DNA from: Hysterangium stoloniferum
Lineage: Eukaryota > Basidiomycota > Agaricomycetes > Hysterangiales > Hysterangiaceae
Direction of reading: 5' to 3'
Length of the DNA: 64,000 bases
NCBI GenBank assembly: GCA_015178975.1
Contig: WHVD01000027.1
Coordinates: 496,001 to 560,000 of the forward strand
The notes under the pieces are model-generated. The model was not told the origin of the DNA. It did no database searches and worked only from the letters and a program-made list of their open reading frames with translations. Positions within the stretch are counted from its first letter, which is position 1, and each line of letters begins with the position of its first letter. Made by a program: the position numbers and the translations under genes. Of the stretch, positions 20,636-33,923 are shown in pieces.

Positions 20636-21445
20636 ATGTTGGGTTCGTACATACACTCTGATAGCCTCTGTTGCAATTAATCAAGGCATGTGTAGTCATT
20701 GGTCTCACTGGGGGAATCGCAACAGGGAAATCAACCGTCTCATCATTACTTAAGTCTTACGGCATCCCCGTCATCGACGCTGATGTGCTTGCCCGAGAGG
20801 TTGTAACCCCGGGCACCAATGGTCTTAAAAAAATCATCGCTGAATTTGGCCGCGAGGTCCTACTGACAGACGGCTCACTTAACAGAGCTAGACTGGGGGA
20901 GGTGATATTCAATGACGAAGCAAAACGAAAGAAGTTGAATCGTATCATCCACCCTGCGGTTCAGCGGGCAATGTTGTGGAATGTGTTTAAGCTTTGGCTC
21001 CGTGGAGAGAGATTATGCGTTTTGGATGTCCCTTTGTTAATAGAAGCAGGGTTGTGGAAATGGATGGGTTGGATAGTTGTAGTGTATTGGTATGCCTTTT
21101 CATGCACATTTTGTTGTTGTAATGTATGATGGATGTTGACCGGAACGACACAGTTCAAGTCAAGTACAGCTGACTCGGTTGATGGAACGCGATGGCTCGA
21201 CAGAATCGGCAGCCTCTTCCCGTTTAAACGCGCAAATGCCTATATCCCAGAAATTAGCGTACGCCGATTATGTGCTAGACAATTCCGGGACGATCAAGGA
21301 TTCTGAGATCCAGGTTGGTTCTCTGGTAAAACGGCTGCGAAGGCAGGCAGGATGGTACTGGATAGCGAGTTGGCTTATTCCACCACTGGGTTTATTATCT
21401 GCTACATCGACACTCATGTTCCGAGCGATTCGTAGGCGGGTATAA
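20636..21445 (+). CDS. CAB5: Dephospho-CoA kinase
   Basis: Phosphorylates the 3'-hydroxyl of dephospho-CoA, the last step of coenzyme A synthesis. Three exons: 20636-20642, 20696-21089 and 21154-21445, 230 residues. The first exon is only ATGTTGG; splicing out 20643-20695 gives MLVIGLTGGIATGKST, the family start with its P-loop. The second intron (21090-21153) restores VVVYCSSQVQLTRLMERD. DVPLLIE and YADYVLDNSGT are also typical. A hydrophobic stretch (WIASWLIPPLGLLS) follows at the C-terminus, as in eukaryotic single-domain enzymes. It is the first ordinary gene after the transposon block. The start rests on the splice model; no in-frame ATG exists in the larger exon before the P-loop. Confidence 0.92.
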
Positions 21446-21786
21446 ATGTTTGATATCAGCTTCGTAAATGTATGTTCATTCGGTAATAAACAAACCGCCT
21501 TGGGAGCATGACTCGATCCCTGGCACTGAATCCTAAATATCTGTTTTTTCGTTGGTCCTCGCACGTCTTATGCCTTTCCTAATGGTTAATTATTAAACAA
21601 TATATCTCACAGGGAGAAACGACCCAAAGCCTTGCCCGCATCAGCTTGCTTCAATACTCAATTTTTTTTGTCTGGCATCAATCATTCGCATGTTGGGATT
21701 TTAGTCTCCGCCCAAGCGCCAAGCGACCGGCAGCTTGGAAGCTAGCTCCCATCATCCTCTTGGGACGACTCCTTGTCCTTGGTTTG

Positions 21787-23634
21787 ATGAGTCCAAACTC
21801 TACAAACCATACTACAGAGAGCCGCATGTTTTCTAGGAGGACTCGATTAATTCTAACATGTATATCCATCGCAATGAATGCGTGAGTCATGATCAAAGTT
21901 AATGATGTTAGTGTTGTCGTTTATGGAGAGCCAGTTCTACGGCAGGAGGCCTATTTACATTTCCCTTAATATCTGAGTCTTCGGATATAGGTCGCTTTCG
22001 GTTAACCCAGCCACAGGTTTCTTCTATTGTTCTTGCGTGAGCTGAGCTGTGTTCTCCATGCTTACTGTCTAAATAACAACGTCGGATGTATCTTACTATA
22101 TAATGCAGCGGCATGATCGGACAGTATCCTGTTGCACCCTTAGTTGGAATGGCAATTGATCGAGTTGGTCCCTGGGCATGTTCATTAACATCTGCGTTCC
22201 TGTTTGCCACTGGTTTCGGTTTGTTCTCCCTGGAGTTTCGCAACGCACAAAACATCCCCACACAGGCACCATCTTCATGGGCATTTTATCGCCTTTTTCT
22301 GTTTTATTTCTTAGTAGGACTGGGCACCGTCACATCGCAAGTGCCATAATTCCGGTAGCCACGGTTGCTTTATAACCTTTTTGCAGATATTTTTCGTCGT
22401 TATTTTCAGCTTCGAAGAATTTTCCTAGAAACTCTGGTTTGGCTGCAGGTACCACCATGGCATTGTTCGGGCTTTCCCCATTAATACTATCTATATTTGC
22501 ATCTGCCTGGTTTACTCGTCCACAGGGAGGTCTTAATGTGGGCAGCTACACCGCATTTCTTGCAATCTTAACTGGCGTGATACATATCATCGGTGCAATA
22601 AATTTACGGGTAGAGCCTCCCTTAGAGGATACGTTCACGGATTCGACTTTCAATGCCCACACGCATAATCAAGACGATTCAGAGGACCCTCCTGAAACAA
22701 TGCCTCTGTTAAGCAGACCTGTGGCCGTGAAGACTTATGGCCGAATATGGGATGTTCTTCGTGATTACGACTTTTGGATATTAGCGGCCACCACACTACT
22801 TGCCATAGGATCGGTGAGAACACAAGTTGCCACTTCACTTTTTACTCACAAAGTTGTAGTGTGAGATGGTGATTGCTAATATTGGAACCATTGCCATGAC
22901 ATTACCTGCCCAAAAAAGCGTTAGCAGAATCCCTACAGCGTTCAATACACTATCAGGCACATCTGCCGTGACCACGCAAGTTCAGTTGCTCTCTTTATTT
23001 AATACACTATCTAGAATTATTACGGGTCCAATGGCCGATTTCATTTCACCTGTAGCATCATACCTTCCCTCAGGTTTATTAATGCTGCCTCCCCAACACA
23101 AGATTAGTCGTGTGGTCTTCCTCTTCGGAGCGATCGCATTGATGGTACTTTCATTTCTTTGGATGATCTTCGGTGTCACGAACCAACAACAAATTTGGAT
23201 TTTCAGGTATGTTTCTCGTAACACAATATCATGGTATGTAAACCTAAATAACGATGCTTTCCAGTGTTGGCATCGGAATTGCGTATGGGTCAATTTTCAC
23301 GGTACTGTAAGTCGTCCAAGATCTTCCTTAAGATGTATAGGTATTAATACTGCACAGACCAAGCCTAGTCGCTAGCATATGGGGTACTGCAACGCTTGCA
23401 CGGAACTTTGGGCTTATCACATACTCTCCTTTTATCGGTACCTCTATATTTTCTTACCTGTACGCTTTCGTTGCCAGTGCAGCAGTGGAGACACAGGATA
23501 AGGACGGCTATTCGGCAGGGGCCTGTGTGGGCAAGCGTTGCTGGAGACTGACATTTATTATTTGCGCCGCCAGCGGTCTTGTGGCAACAAGCTTATCAGG
23601 TGCACTTTGGAAAAGGTGGCGCGGCCGTCTTTAG
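21787..23634 (+). CDS. Major facilitator transporter (Mch1/nodulin-like type)
   Basis: A twelve-helix-type MFS protein. Recognisable parts are RRTRLILTCISIAMNA (exon 1), MIGQYPVAPLVGMAIDRVGP, GLAAGTTMALFGLSPLILSI, FWILAATTLLAIGSCEMVIA, NTLSRIITGPMADF and ARNFGLITYSPFIGTSIFSY, the last typical of the Mch1/YMR155W-like group. I place introns at 22037-22108, 22337-22386, 22814-22859, 23207-23264 and 23307-23357. The intron at 22337 starts with GCAAGT, a GC-AG intron. Between 21882 and about 21990 I could not find a clean join, so one N-terminal exon is unresolved or damaged. A stretch rich in D/E (QDDSEDPPETMPLL) is the central cytosolic loop. The substrate is unknown. Confidence 0.8.
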
Positions 23635-24139
23635 GCACTCTTTTTAGGGAAGCCGCAAGAACCTCCTATCCTAAGAACATGATAAAGCTTAAGTCGCTGT
23701 TTGAAAGTGTTTTTGCACCAGTCTACTTGGGGTCGGTTCGGTGAGCTAGACACCCCACTTATTGAACCTCATTGTTGATTGAGCTCATCCGTGCCAATTA
23801 TCTCAGGGTATAAAGTAGGGACCTTATACCAAGCGCCTTCACATCTGTTTTTGGTGGTCTCACATTGTGTCAGAGCAGAGGATAAGGCATAGCAAAAAAT
23901 AAATCTACGATGTCCCGCCAGTCTTGTTCTGTTTGTTTTCCCGTCTCGTGCCTTTCCATTCCATTATGTTACTCCTTGTCTTACGATGTATGTGGGGTAT
24001 ATGCGTCAGTATACGACACGGCTGGCGCCTGAGTCTGGGACGCCAGTCATTTTTTTGTATGTTATCACAATCCGAACCCGCTGATTAGAACAGCGGGTAG
24101 CATATGTGCATAAAATTGCCTAAATAATACATGCCAATG
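23635..24139. other. Intergenic between convergent genes
   Basis: About 500 bases separating the stops of the transporter and NOP2. No open frame of note; it holds the two 3' ends. Confidence 0.5.
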
Positions 24140-26566
24140 CTAGCTGGGAACGGATGTAATTGCAGGGCGAGGCACACGGTAGCCTTTCGCTTTGAGCTGT
24201 TTCCGTTTAGCCGCTGAGAGAGAAGTGCGTTAGAACTTTCATTCCTACCAGAAAGGTGGCGGGCCGTACCATCAATAATCGCTTTATCTTCCTCTGAATC
24301 AAAGGCAACTTCCTCAGCCTTTTCACCTTCCTCTGCACCAAGTGAAGTTGGGGACTCTTTATCAAGGAGATCTCTGATGATCTTTTTCCGCTTTTCGACT
24401 TTAAACTTCGCAACGTAAAATCCGTCCATGTTGTGCACATGAGGGTAAAAACGTCGCGTCAAGCTAAGCTTTGGATTAAAATTCTTCCCTCTGTAACTGA
24501 CGTAGCCTTCCTTGCCAAATTCAAGGCCTGTGTCGACAAGCTTCACATTGGGGCGTTTCCGTAGAGCATAGTCGACTACAGCTTCGTTTTCGTCCACCGT
24601 CACGGAGCAAGTAGAGTACACGACATAACCGCCAGTGGCAGATGCTGGGTCTACACTGTCGATGGCGCAGAGGATTAGTTGTTTTTGTAGATGGGATAAG
24701 AGCGTGAAATCGCGCTCGGACTGAGGCATACGATTTAGCTGGCAACATCTTAAACGTAATATCCTCAGCGAAAACGGTGTACCTTATTTATTTTCACACT
24801 TGTGTCCTTGCTGATGACACCCGTACCACTGCATGGGGCATCAAGTAACACCCTGTCAAATCCGCCCATTACTTTAGGGAACTCCCGTCCGTCATATGAG
24901 CAAACAGTGACATTCTTGCAGCCTAATCGATGAACATTGGCAGTAAGACTTTTTGTTCGTGCCTTGTTGGAATCGTTTGCAAAAATGATCCCAGTATTTT
25001 GCATGAGGGCTGACATATAAGTTGTCTTTCCTCCCGGTGCTGAAGCCATGTCGAGAACCCTCTCATTTGGCGCTGGAGCGAGGGCGATGACAGGTAAAAA
25101 AGAAGAAGCCGCTTGTAGCATGTAATGACCAGCCAGATATTCTGGTGTTGCACCTTGTGTCCGTTCATCAAATTAATACAACATTAGGCAACGGGCAAAC
25201 GGGCACAGTACCTATCGGTACAGGACTCTCAAACACCTGCAAACCGACATTAGTCCATTTACCGATGGGTTCAAGGTTGACGCCGCGATTGATCAGTGCC
25301 TGGGCCAGATCTCTTCGCCGTGTCCGAAGAGTATTTGTGCGAATAGTTACTGGTCGCGGTACTTCGTTCGCTTCAAAGAATGCAATGGCCTGTATGTTGA
25401 CTTTGAGCGAATGCCAGAAGAAAATGGGTAAATAAAGTTTACCTCTTCAACTGGGAAAAGCTGGAATAGTTTTTCCGCGAGGAAGTCGTTATAACCATAA
25501 TAGCTGGCAATGTCAGCGAGTATTTGTTCAACATACTCCGTACGTGACCTATCGAAGACCAGAGCTTCGTGTCAATATACTTATGGACTATTGTTGCACT
25601 CACCGGCCTTTACCACCATACCGCTTAAAATCTCCCAACACCCTCGCGCACTCCTGTATGCGACGCTGTACCTCTTGTACATCCGGCCCGCCATTTTTCT
25701 TTTCCGCCTCTCTTTCTTCAGCGGTTGGAAGGTCGAACATTTCAAGATCTGGCTCTTCGTCATCACCTGGGATGACATTTTGCTGCATTTCCTCCTCATC
25801 AAGAGCTGCATCAAGAGCAGCGGTTTTGTCCAGTGCACGCGATCGCGCTTCGATATTTTTCCCTGTGATGCGTTCCTCGTCTCCATCTGCGTCAGACTCA
25901 GAACTGGCACTGTCTTTATCTTCGTCTTCCGAGTCGCCTAAGTCCAACACCTGAGGTGGTCCTTGTGCCTAATGATCTCCGTCTAAGCAGAGGGTCTATG
26001 TTACCCAGACTTCATGAAAAGATCTCACATCTAAATCATCATCGCTGAGTTATAGAAAGAAAAGAAAAGAAACATGGTTAGAAAGTGTGGTTAAGCAGAG
26101 ATATAGAAATATAGAAAAAGACTGACAAATCATCTTTCAAATTTTTAATCTCGTCTCCAAACACGACCATGTCATCATCAGCGGGATCATCGAATAGCGA
26201 GCTGACATGAAATAGTTACAAGAGACCGGAGGAGGAGTCTATGAAAAGGACATACGCAGCATGGGCTTCCAAATCCCCGTCGTCGACATCTTCCCAACCC
26301 AAACTGCCTTCTCTGTCGCCGTCTTTCGCCTTCTTCCTCTCCTTCGCACTTAAATTTTTGGGTTTAACTGCCCTGACCGATGCATCCTTGTTGTTTTTAA
26401 AGCTACCCTTAGCTGGTGTGGACGCAGGCGTACTCTTGACTTTCTTCGGCGATCTTTTCGGCCCTTCATCTTCGGCCTTCCGTTTAGTGGGCTTACGGGC
26501 ATCTGTGTTGCTGAAATCACGAATTGGAGCGGGGTCGCCTTGCTTGTTCTTTGCTCTTCGACCCAT
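24140..26566 (-). CDS. NOP2: 25S rRNA (cytosine-C5)-methyltransferase, nucleolar
   Basis: Nop2/p120 family enzyme that methylates cytosine in large-subunit rRNA and is needed for 60S assembly in the nucleolus. The N-terminus ([14 protein letters not shown]) is basic, then acidic ([20 protein letters not shown]). The catalytic domain has [63 protein letters not shown] (SAM loop), [13 protein letters not shown] and [12 protein letters not shown], with the two catalytic cysteines. It ends [19 protein letters not shown]. Clear introns are 24214-24269, 24721-24782, 25154-25211, 25390-25442, 25549-25603 and 26202-26255; one or two more lie between 25950 and 26170 with a micro-exon near 26040. The ATG at 26566 is the first of the basic N-terminus. 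Confidence 0.95.
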
Positions 26567-26781
26567 TTGACAAATAGGTAGGATTTAGCAAAAGAAGAAA
26601 AAAAAGCGGACTTATAAAGTGAAAGGTTAGATTGGTCACACTTGCAGCATAAAACGTAGGTCACAGATTCACTTAAAACACACACATAGCTGCATAATGG
26701 ATGGTTACGTCTAAAATTCTACTAACATTCTATCATGGTATACGACGATATAACAAGAAAATTTGATATAATCAGCATGGA

Positions 26782-28411
<1,630 letters not shown>

Positions 28412-28990
28412 GGTGGCAGAGAGGTTGTTGGTGGCGCTACTGCAGACGATGGTCTTAAGGGGTGGGATTGTGAGTCACGCGGGGTGCCGTACATACCTGC
28501 TCGTGTCTGCTCTATTGCTGCCACGTACATGAGCATATATTTGCCTCGCCCTATACGTTGCCATTACACTAATTACGGAACGGAGGAAGCGGGATAATTT
28601 CCTCAAATTTTTTGCGCCAATTTTAAGTATCCCGCACATTTTTCACGTGAAATATATGAAAGATCTCAAAACTACCGGAAGTGATATAGTAAAGAACCAA
28701 GACCGAGAATAATACATTAGGACTCTGGGAAAACTATTAGTTGTCTACAAATAGGAGCGGTCCATCCGAAAGTGCACCCCTCGTGGGTCTGCCAATAACC
28801 ATTAAAAATGAGATGGATGGAGATTGTAGACAGTAATGGAATGGATGTGTAGTGTCATGGAGAAGGGGTCTTGGAACAATGTGTATGGAAACAGAAGGTA
28901 GGAAGAGTACAGTCAATGCGAGAGTGCGGGTACCATGATAGATGTATGCGCCCAGAAGGTGTAGAATAAGATGGGGGAAGGGAGACAGGC
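28412..28990. other. Intergenic, upstream of the aminotransferase
   Basis: About 580 bases between the start of the aminotransferase and the stop of the AN1 gene, both on the minus strand. No gene seen; it should hold the aminotransferase promoter. Confidence 0.4.
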
Positions 28991-29270
28991 TCAACCGGCA
29001 ATCTTCGCTGCTACGGTTCGTTCGCTTTCTAGTCTCTCCTTGTTCCTATCGAAAGCCTCCTGCCGGCATTCAGCCATCTTAAGGCATGCGTGGTGTTCGG
29101 GCAATCGATGCTACAAAACGTGTCAATAACAAACATTCACGACGCAGAGTAAAAGTACCCACTGTTCCACAAAAAGAAGATCTGCAATGTGAGCAATCCC
29201 CGACGATCCGTAATGCTGCATTATTGCATTTGGGTTCGCCGGGAAGTTGACAGCGTTTCTTAGCAGGCAT
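28991..29270 (-). CDS. Small AN1-type zinc-finger protein
   Basis: 75 residues from two exons (29163-29270 and 28991-29110; intron 29111-29162). The start is MPAKKRCQLPGEPKCNNAAL; the exon join gives SSFCGTHRLPEHHAC, completing an AN1 finger (C-x-C, C-x(1-2)-C, H-x(5)-H-x-C). The tail is charged and helical (CRQEAFDRNKERLESERTVA). AN1 fingers are often found in stress-response and ubiquitin-linked proteins; here it is the only domain. An in-frame ATG exists upstream at 29372, but the adjacent sequence looks like 5' UTR. Confidence 0.85.
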
Positions 29271-30339
29271 GTTTATGTGATCTGGGAAAAACTGAAGACA
29301 CGATAAGCTATCAAAACGATTGCTGGTCAAAGGCACATACCGAAAGGGAATCAAGGTCAAGTCGGAGGTCAAGAGGGGCTCGTGAGGAATGGATGGTCAA
29401 ACGTGAGATGACGCGGCCTGTGTTTATAAAGTGTCTTTGACGCTCGTAACCCGGGCAGTGTCGTTTGGCGCCGGACTATTGGTGGCACATCGTTGGCCAC
29501 AGCCTCAATATCTTGCCTTTCCAAGGTGACAACATGGCGAGAGCATGGCCGCGGCCATTTTTTAGCGGATCACTCGATTAACCCTCAAACTAATAGGGCG
29601 TCGTTCATTCGTTTTTACTCAAGTATAGATCACCCTGCAGGCTTCGTTGCATCACCAGTAATCTTGATAATACCTGATTTCCCAGTCATCAGAACGTCTC
29701 AACCTGACATCTCATATCTTTCAGCCAAGTACAAACCCAGCCACCCGCATATACAAACCCAGCCATCGCCTAGTATGCTATTCTAGGCGATCGATTGCGA
29801 CCTCGTTCATTCCTGCCATCTGAGTGACGGAATCCCACGGTATACGAATCAACGATGGGCTCCTCCAATCTAAATAGCAGGCAGTTCGGAAGCTTTCTCC
29901 GGAAGTAAGACCTTTCCATAAGGGGAAGCCAGCCCCCAGATAGGCTGCAGCAACGTGAGTACTGCCAGATGTCATTATACTTACTAGCAATTGTAGATCA
30001 CAAGGCATGCATGTTCAATTCCCGTTTCGCCGTATGTCACTCCGATACACGCGTCCGAACTCGGGAGGCACAGATGAATAGTTCTCATACTGGCAGGAAC
30101 CTGGACTAGACAGCATGGTTTAAACACCCCTCGGGGATTTATATCTCCATTGTAACAACCAACAGGCGTGTTTAAACAGATTAAAAAAGGATAGGCAGCG
30201 AGTGTGAAATGAAGTCCATTATGCACAATAAATAGACAATGGTGGATAACCGTGTGGGGAACCTGATATGTAGTAATTAGAAGGATAAAGCGCTTGTAAC
30301 TGAGATCCAGCGTTTTAATCATAAGCGGGCGCAACGGGA
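29271..30339. other. Gene-free interval
   Basis: About 1.07 kb between the AN1 gene start and the first syntaxin stop. The frames here have no codon pattern or family match I know. The only structure is an inverted pair GTTTAAACAC (about 30118) and GTGTTTAAAC (about 30168). Confidence 0.45.
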
Positions 30340-31774
30340 TTAATTGCCGGTCTTCTTGTTGTTGTTTTGAACAACTTCCACAGCAACAACCACCCCAATA
30401 ATTACCAAGATAATGATGATAATGATAAAGCAGATCCATCTTTTCTTTCGAGCAGCGCGTGCAGATGAAACTGCCTTGTCTGTGTATTTTAAGCTACAAC
30501 TATGTTACTTTGTGTACTGGACAAGGTAACACAAGGTCACTCACCCAACTTCAGTGTCCTTTTCCACGCTCAGAGCTGCTGTTTGAATGACGTCGATGGT
30601 CTCGTCCTGCTGTTCCACCAGAATACTCATCTGAAATTTGGATCAGAATCGACAAAAATTCAAGAATTCATGACTATGCACATCGTTGAATAGCTGAGCC
30701 AGCTCCCCGAGGGTTCGCTCAATCTTCTTGATATCTTCGTGGCGCTCTTGGACCTCGCGATAGGCGGCACGAGACTCGCCGTACCGATTAGAAGATTGCA
30801 ACTAAGCTGAAGATAAGCGTCTTCCAAAGACGTCAAAAGATATCCTTACAGCTTGCGCAAAAACTTGACCACCCTGATCATTATCAACCACAGCCTTGAC
30901 TTCCTCTGCGGTAGCATCAGGTTTGACTAGGAACCAAATGTTAGCCTTAAATTCTTCACAACTATGTCCATGACATACCTATTTTGAATTGCCGTTCCAT
31001 GCGCTGCTTATATTTCGTACGATATTGCTGCTCCACTTGCTGGTAATTCTGAATGGCCTCAACAAATTTCTGCTTGACCAGACCTGTCTACATAAAAAGC
31101 CTGTGTCGGTATACCAATGATGTACTAACGGACAGAACATACCTGTTGCTTGCGAATCTGGCCATCCCGTCCACTACCACCCTTCTTCTGTAGGGTCTTG
31201 ATGCGGTTCTTGAGTTGAGTGCTCAATGTACTCGTCTCTTCCACAAGCCCTTCAAGCTGTTGCGCATTGCGCTCCGCAGCAGCCTCATCCATATTGTTTA
31301 ATGAGCGCGAGTGAAGATCGGATATACGAGAAACATTGTCGTTGAATGTCCTCAAACTATCCTGAATAGAGCTGATCTTTTATGCGAAAACATAAATGAC
31401 TGACTGGGCACGCGGATATGGGAATAATACTACCTCTGAGTAAAAGGCTGACATATCATCGCCCCCAGCACTAGTAAGAGGAACAGTACTGTCTTGGACA
31501 TCGGTCATCTCATATCGATCATCTTGCTGGGCGTATGGGTTGGCGCGGCGACCTCCTCCGTATCCTGAGTTATCTTGGGACGGGTAAGATGGGGTGTCGC
31601 TAGTTAGGACAATCAATATCGGTGGAGTTAGGAGCAATAGTTATGTCTTATGTTGACGTACTTGTACCCGCCACCTTGCTGAGCCTATCGCGCCCAACGA
31701 ATGTGAGTAAAGGTTATCAACTGCGCTACAAGTTCAACTCTCACCCGCATAGCTGCCAATCTGTCTCTTGCCAT
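30340..31774 (-). CDS. Plasma-membrane syntaxin (Sso/syntaxin-1 type), copy A
   Basis: Qa-SNARE that docks secretory vesicles at the plasma membrane. Exons give MARDRLAAMRAQQGGGYN, a disordered start, then MSAFYSEISSIQDSLRTFND and RISDLHSRSLNNMDE (Habc), the linker, and the SNARE motif QSSNRYGESRAAYREVQERH ... IKKIERTLGELAQLFNDMSI. The zero-layer glutamine is present (LVEQQDETID, codon 30607-30609). A single C-terminal membrane segment (RWICFIIIIILVIIGVVVA) ends the protein with QNNKKTGN. About nine exons. This is the canonical-looking copy of three adjacent ones. Confidence 0.93.
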
Positions 31775-32227
31775 ATTGACTCGACTTGGGTGTTCTTGAG
31801 AACGATGTGACTAAAGGTATAGGAAATGGACCAGTAACAATCAATGTCTACTGGGGGGGATACTTATTCTCTTAGGGAATGAAAAGAGGGGAGGGTTATG
31901 GGGCTCTGATGTGGGTCTGGAAGCGCCAATTCCAACGCGGAAGTTTAAATCTTCCATCACGTTACCTATATTGATGGCAAGTGCTACTGCTTTTTATTGT
32001 GTACCTAGATGTTATAGACATTCTTCCGGTTCTAAAAAAAAAGTCCTTGAGTCTACCATATGCTCGACCGTAATTATACACTGCTCTGAGCTATGCGCAT
32101 GTAAGATTTCTCAAAATCACATGACCATTTCACCTACATTCACAGACATTTATGCGACAAGGCTACTCTTAGCTTGGTTTGCGTCCTTTACTTCACGATT
32201 GTTCATTTTGCCTCTGATTGACTGACT

Positions 32228-33629
32228 ATGGCAAGAGATAGACTCGCGGCTTTCCGTGTTCGTCTCTCTTATTTAAATTCTCATTCCCCTAATATATTAC
32301 GTCCAGGCTCAACAACAGAGCGGTAGGGGGTAAGAATGAAGAATTTGCACAGCTATCATAGTTGTCGTGTCGATACTAATACAGTTATTAAATAGCACGG
32401 TTCCTTCGGGTACAGGCGGTGAAGGGCCATCTGTACTGACGCAGCAGGGAGATGCCTATGAAATGAGTAATTATGATCAGAATACTCCAGACAATGCGGA
32501 AGGCATGACAGCCTTCTATGCTGAGGTGCATTATATTCTTGGTTGCTTGCATATCCGTCTAGGGTTTGACTCACATGGTTGCAGATCCGCTCTATCCATG
32601 ATAGCATACAGGCCCTAAATGACAACGTCTCTCGAATCTCAGATTTGCACACACAGTCATTGAGTAGCATGGACGAAGCGACTGTGCAGCAGAGTTCAAG
32701 GCAATTGGACGAGCTTACCTCGAATACTCGTTCGCACATAGACGAATTAAAGGCTAGGATCAAGACCCTCCTTCAGACCAGCGGCACTGGCAGAGACGGT
32801 CAAATCCGCAAACAACAGGTGATTCACCATGTCTTTCATTTGTATTTTGACATGACCATTCCGTTCCAGACATTTGTAGCCAATCAAAAGTTTACAGAAG
32901 CTATTCAGAATTACCAACGAGTCGAACAAGACTATCGGGCTAAGTACAAGCAAAGGATGGAGCGACAGATCAAGATCGGTTTGTTAACAAATACATATGA
33001 CATGATAATTACATCATTCAACCCTCGCAGTCAAACCCGATGCGACCCCCGAAGAAATTAAAGCCGTAGTGGATGAGGACGAGGGCCAGCAAGTATTTGC
33101 TCAAGCAGTATGGGCCCAATTTGAGGGGTTTTCCCACCCATTAATCCCCCGGTTTGGTCTTCTAGTTACAGACGTCAACGCGCTACGGAGAAACGCGCGC
33201 AGCATATCGAGAAGTTCAAGAACGCCACGAAGACATCAGAAGGATAGAACGAACCATGACTGAGCTAGCCCAGCTTTTGAATGACGTTGAAAAATTCTAC
33301 CCAAAACATTTCCTTCTTCTCATATTTGTTCAATTATAGATGGGCATCCTTGTTGAACAACAGGATCGGGTGGTTGGGGATATCGAGGCAGCTGCTGAGC
33401 ATACAGAGAAAAATGCTGGAATAGGGTAGAACTTTTTCTCTGTCTTTACTTTACGTGTTGACGTGTTATCCGAACCAGATTGAGACATACGGATGCTGCT
33501 GTCAAATCAGCTCGAAGGGCGAGAAGAGCACGTTGGATATGCTTTATTATCATTGTCATTATTATTGCAGCTCTTGCCCTCGGACTGGGTTTACATTTTG
33601 GCCTACAAAATAACAAGAACAATTCTTAG
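32228..33629 (+). CDS. Syntaxin (Sso/syntaxin-1 type), copy B
   Basis: Same design as copy A, on the opposite strand, 453 bases from its start. First exons 32228-32257 and 32307-32329 give MARDRLAAFRAQQQSGRG; later exons give MTAFYAEIRSIHDSIQALND, SDLHTQSLSSMDEATVQQSS and RIEKTMTE-like SNARE text (RRIERTMTELAQLLNDMG). The zero-layer glutamine is kept (LVEQQD, codon 33361-33363), but the following core (RVVGDIEAAAEHTEKNAG) departs from the usual GExIDxIE. It ends with a membrane segment (WICFIIIVIIIAALALGLGL) and QNNKNNS. All exon joins keep the frame, so it is probably intact. Confidence 0.88.
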
Positions 33630-33923
33630 GCTTTATGTATAGTAATCATAGTCACCTATTACGTGTATCATTAACTTTTCCTCCATTTTTTGGCAATTAC
33701 ATTTTGTATCATTTGACTCGGACAATTGAAATAGTAACAAGCAAGCTAGTGCGTTTCCTTTTGCACTGGCGACGGTTCACGAATCCTCATGATCACCGCA
33801 GTGATTAAGAAAACGTGAGAATTAGAAACAATTATACAATAATGTTACAATTACAAAAAAAGACCATAAAGCTGGCCATGGAGATCAAGTCCATTGGATA
33901 TTTCGATAAGAATGGTCAACAAG

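Noticed and set aside
25510..25954. Plus-strand ORFs opposite NOP2
   Set aside because: Serine-rich shadows of the acidic NOP2 N-terminal region.
30118..30180. GTTTAAACAC...GTGTTTAAAC inverted repeat as a transposon end pair or terminator
   Set aside because: Only 10-base arms, no duplication at the borders and no second copy; likely chance.
29778..30439. Minus-strand ORFs between the AN1 gene and syntaxin A
   Set aside because: They overlap the 3' end of syntaxin A or lack any motif, good start or splice support.
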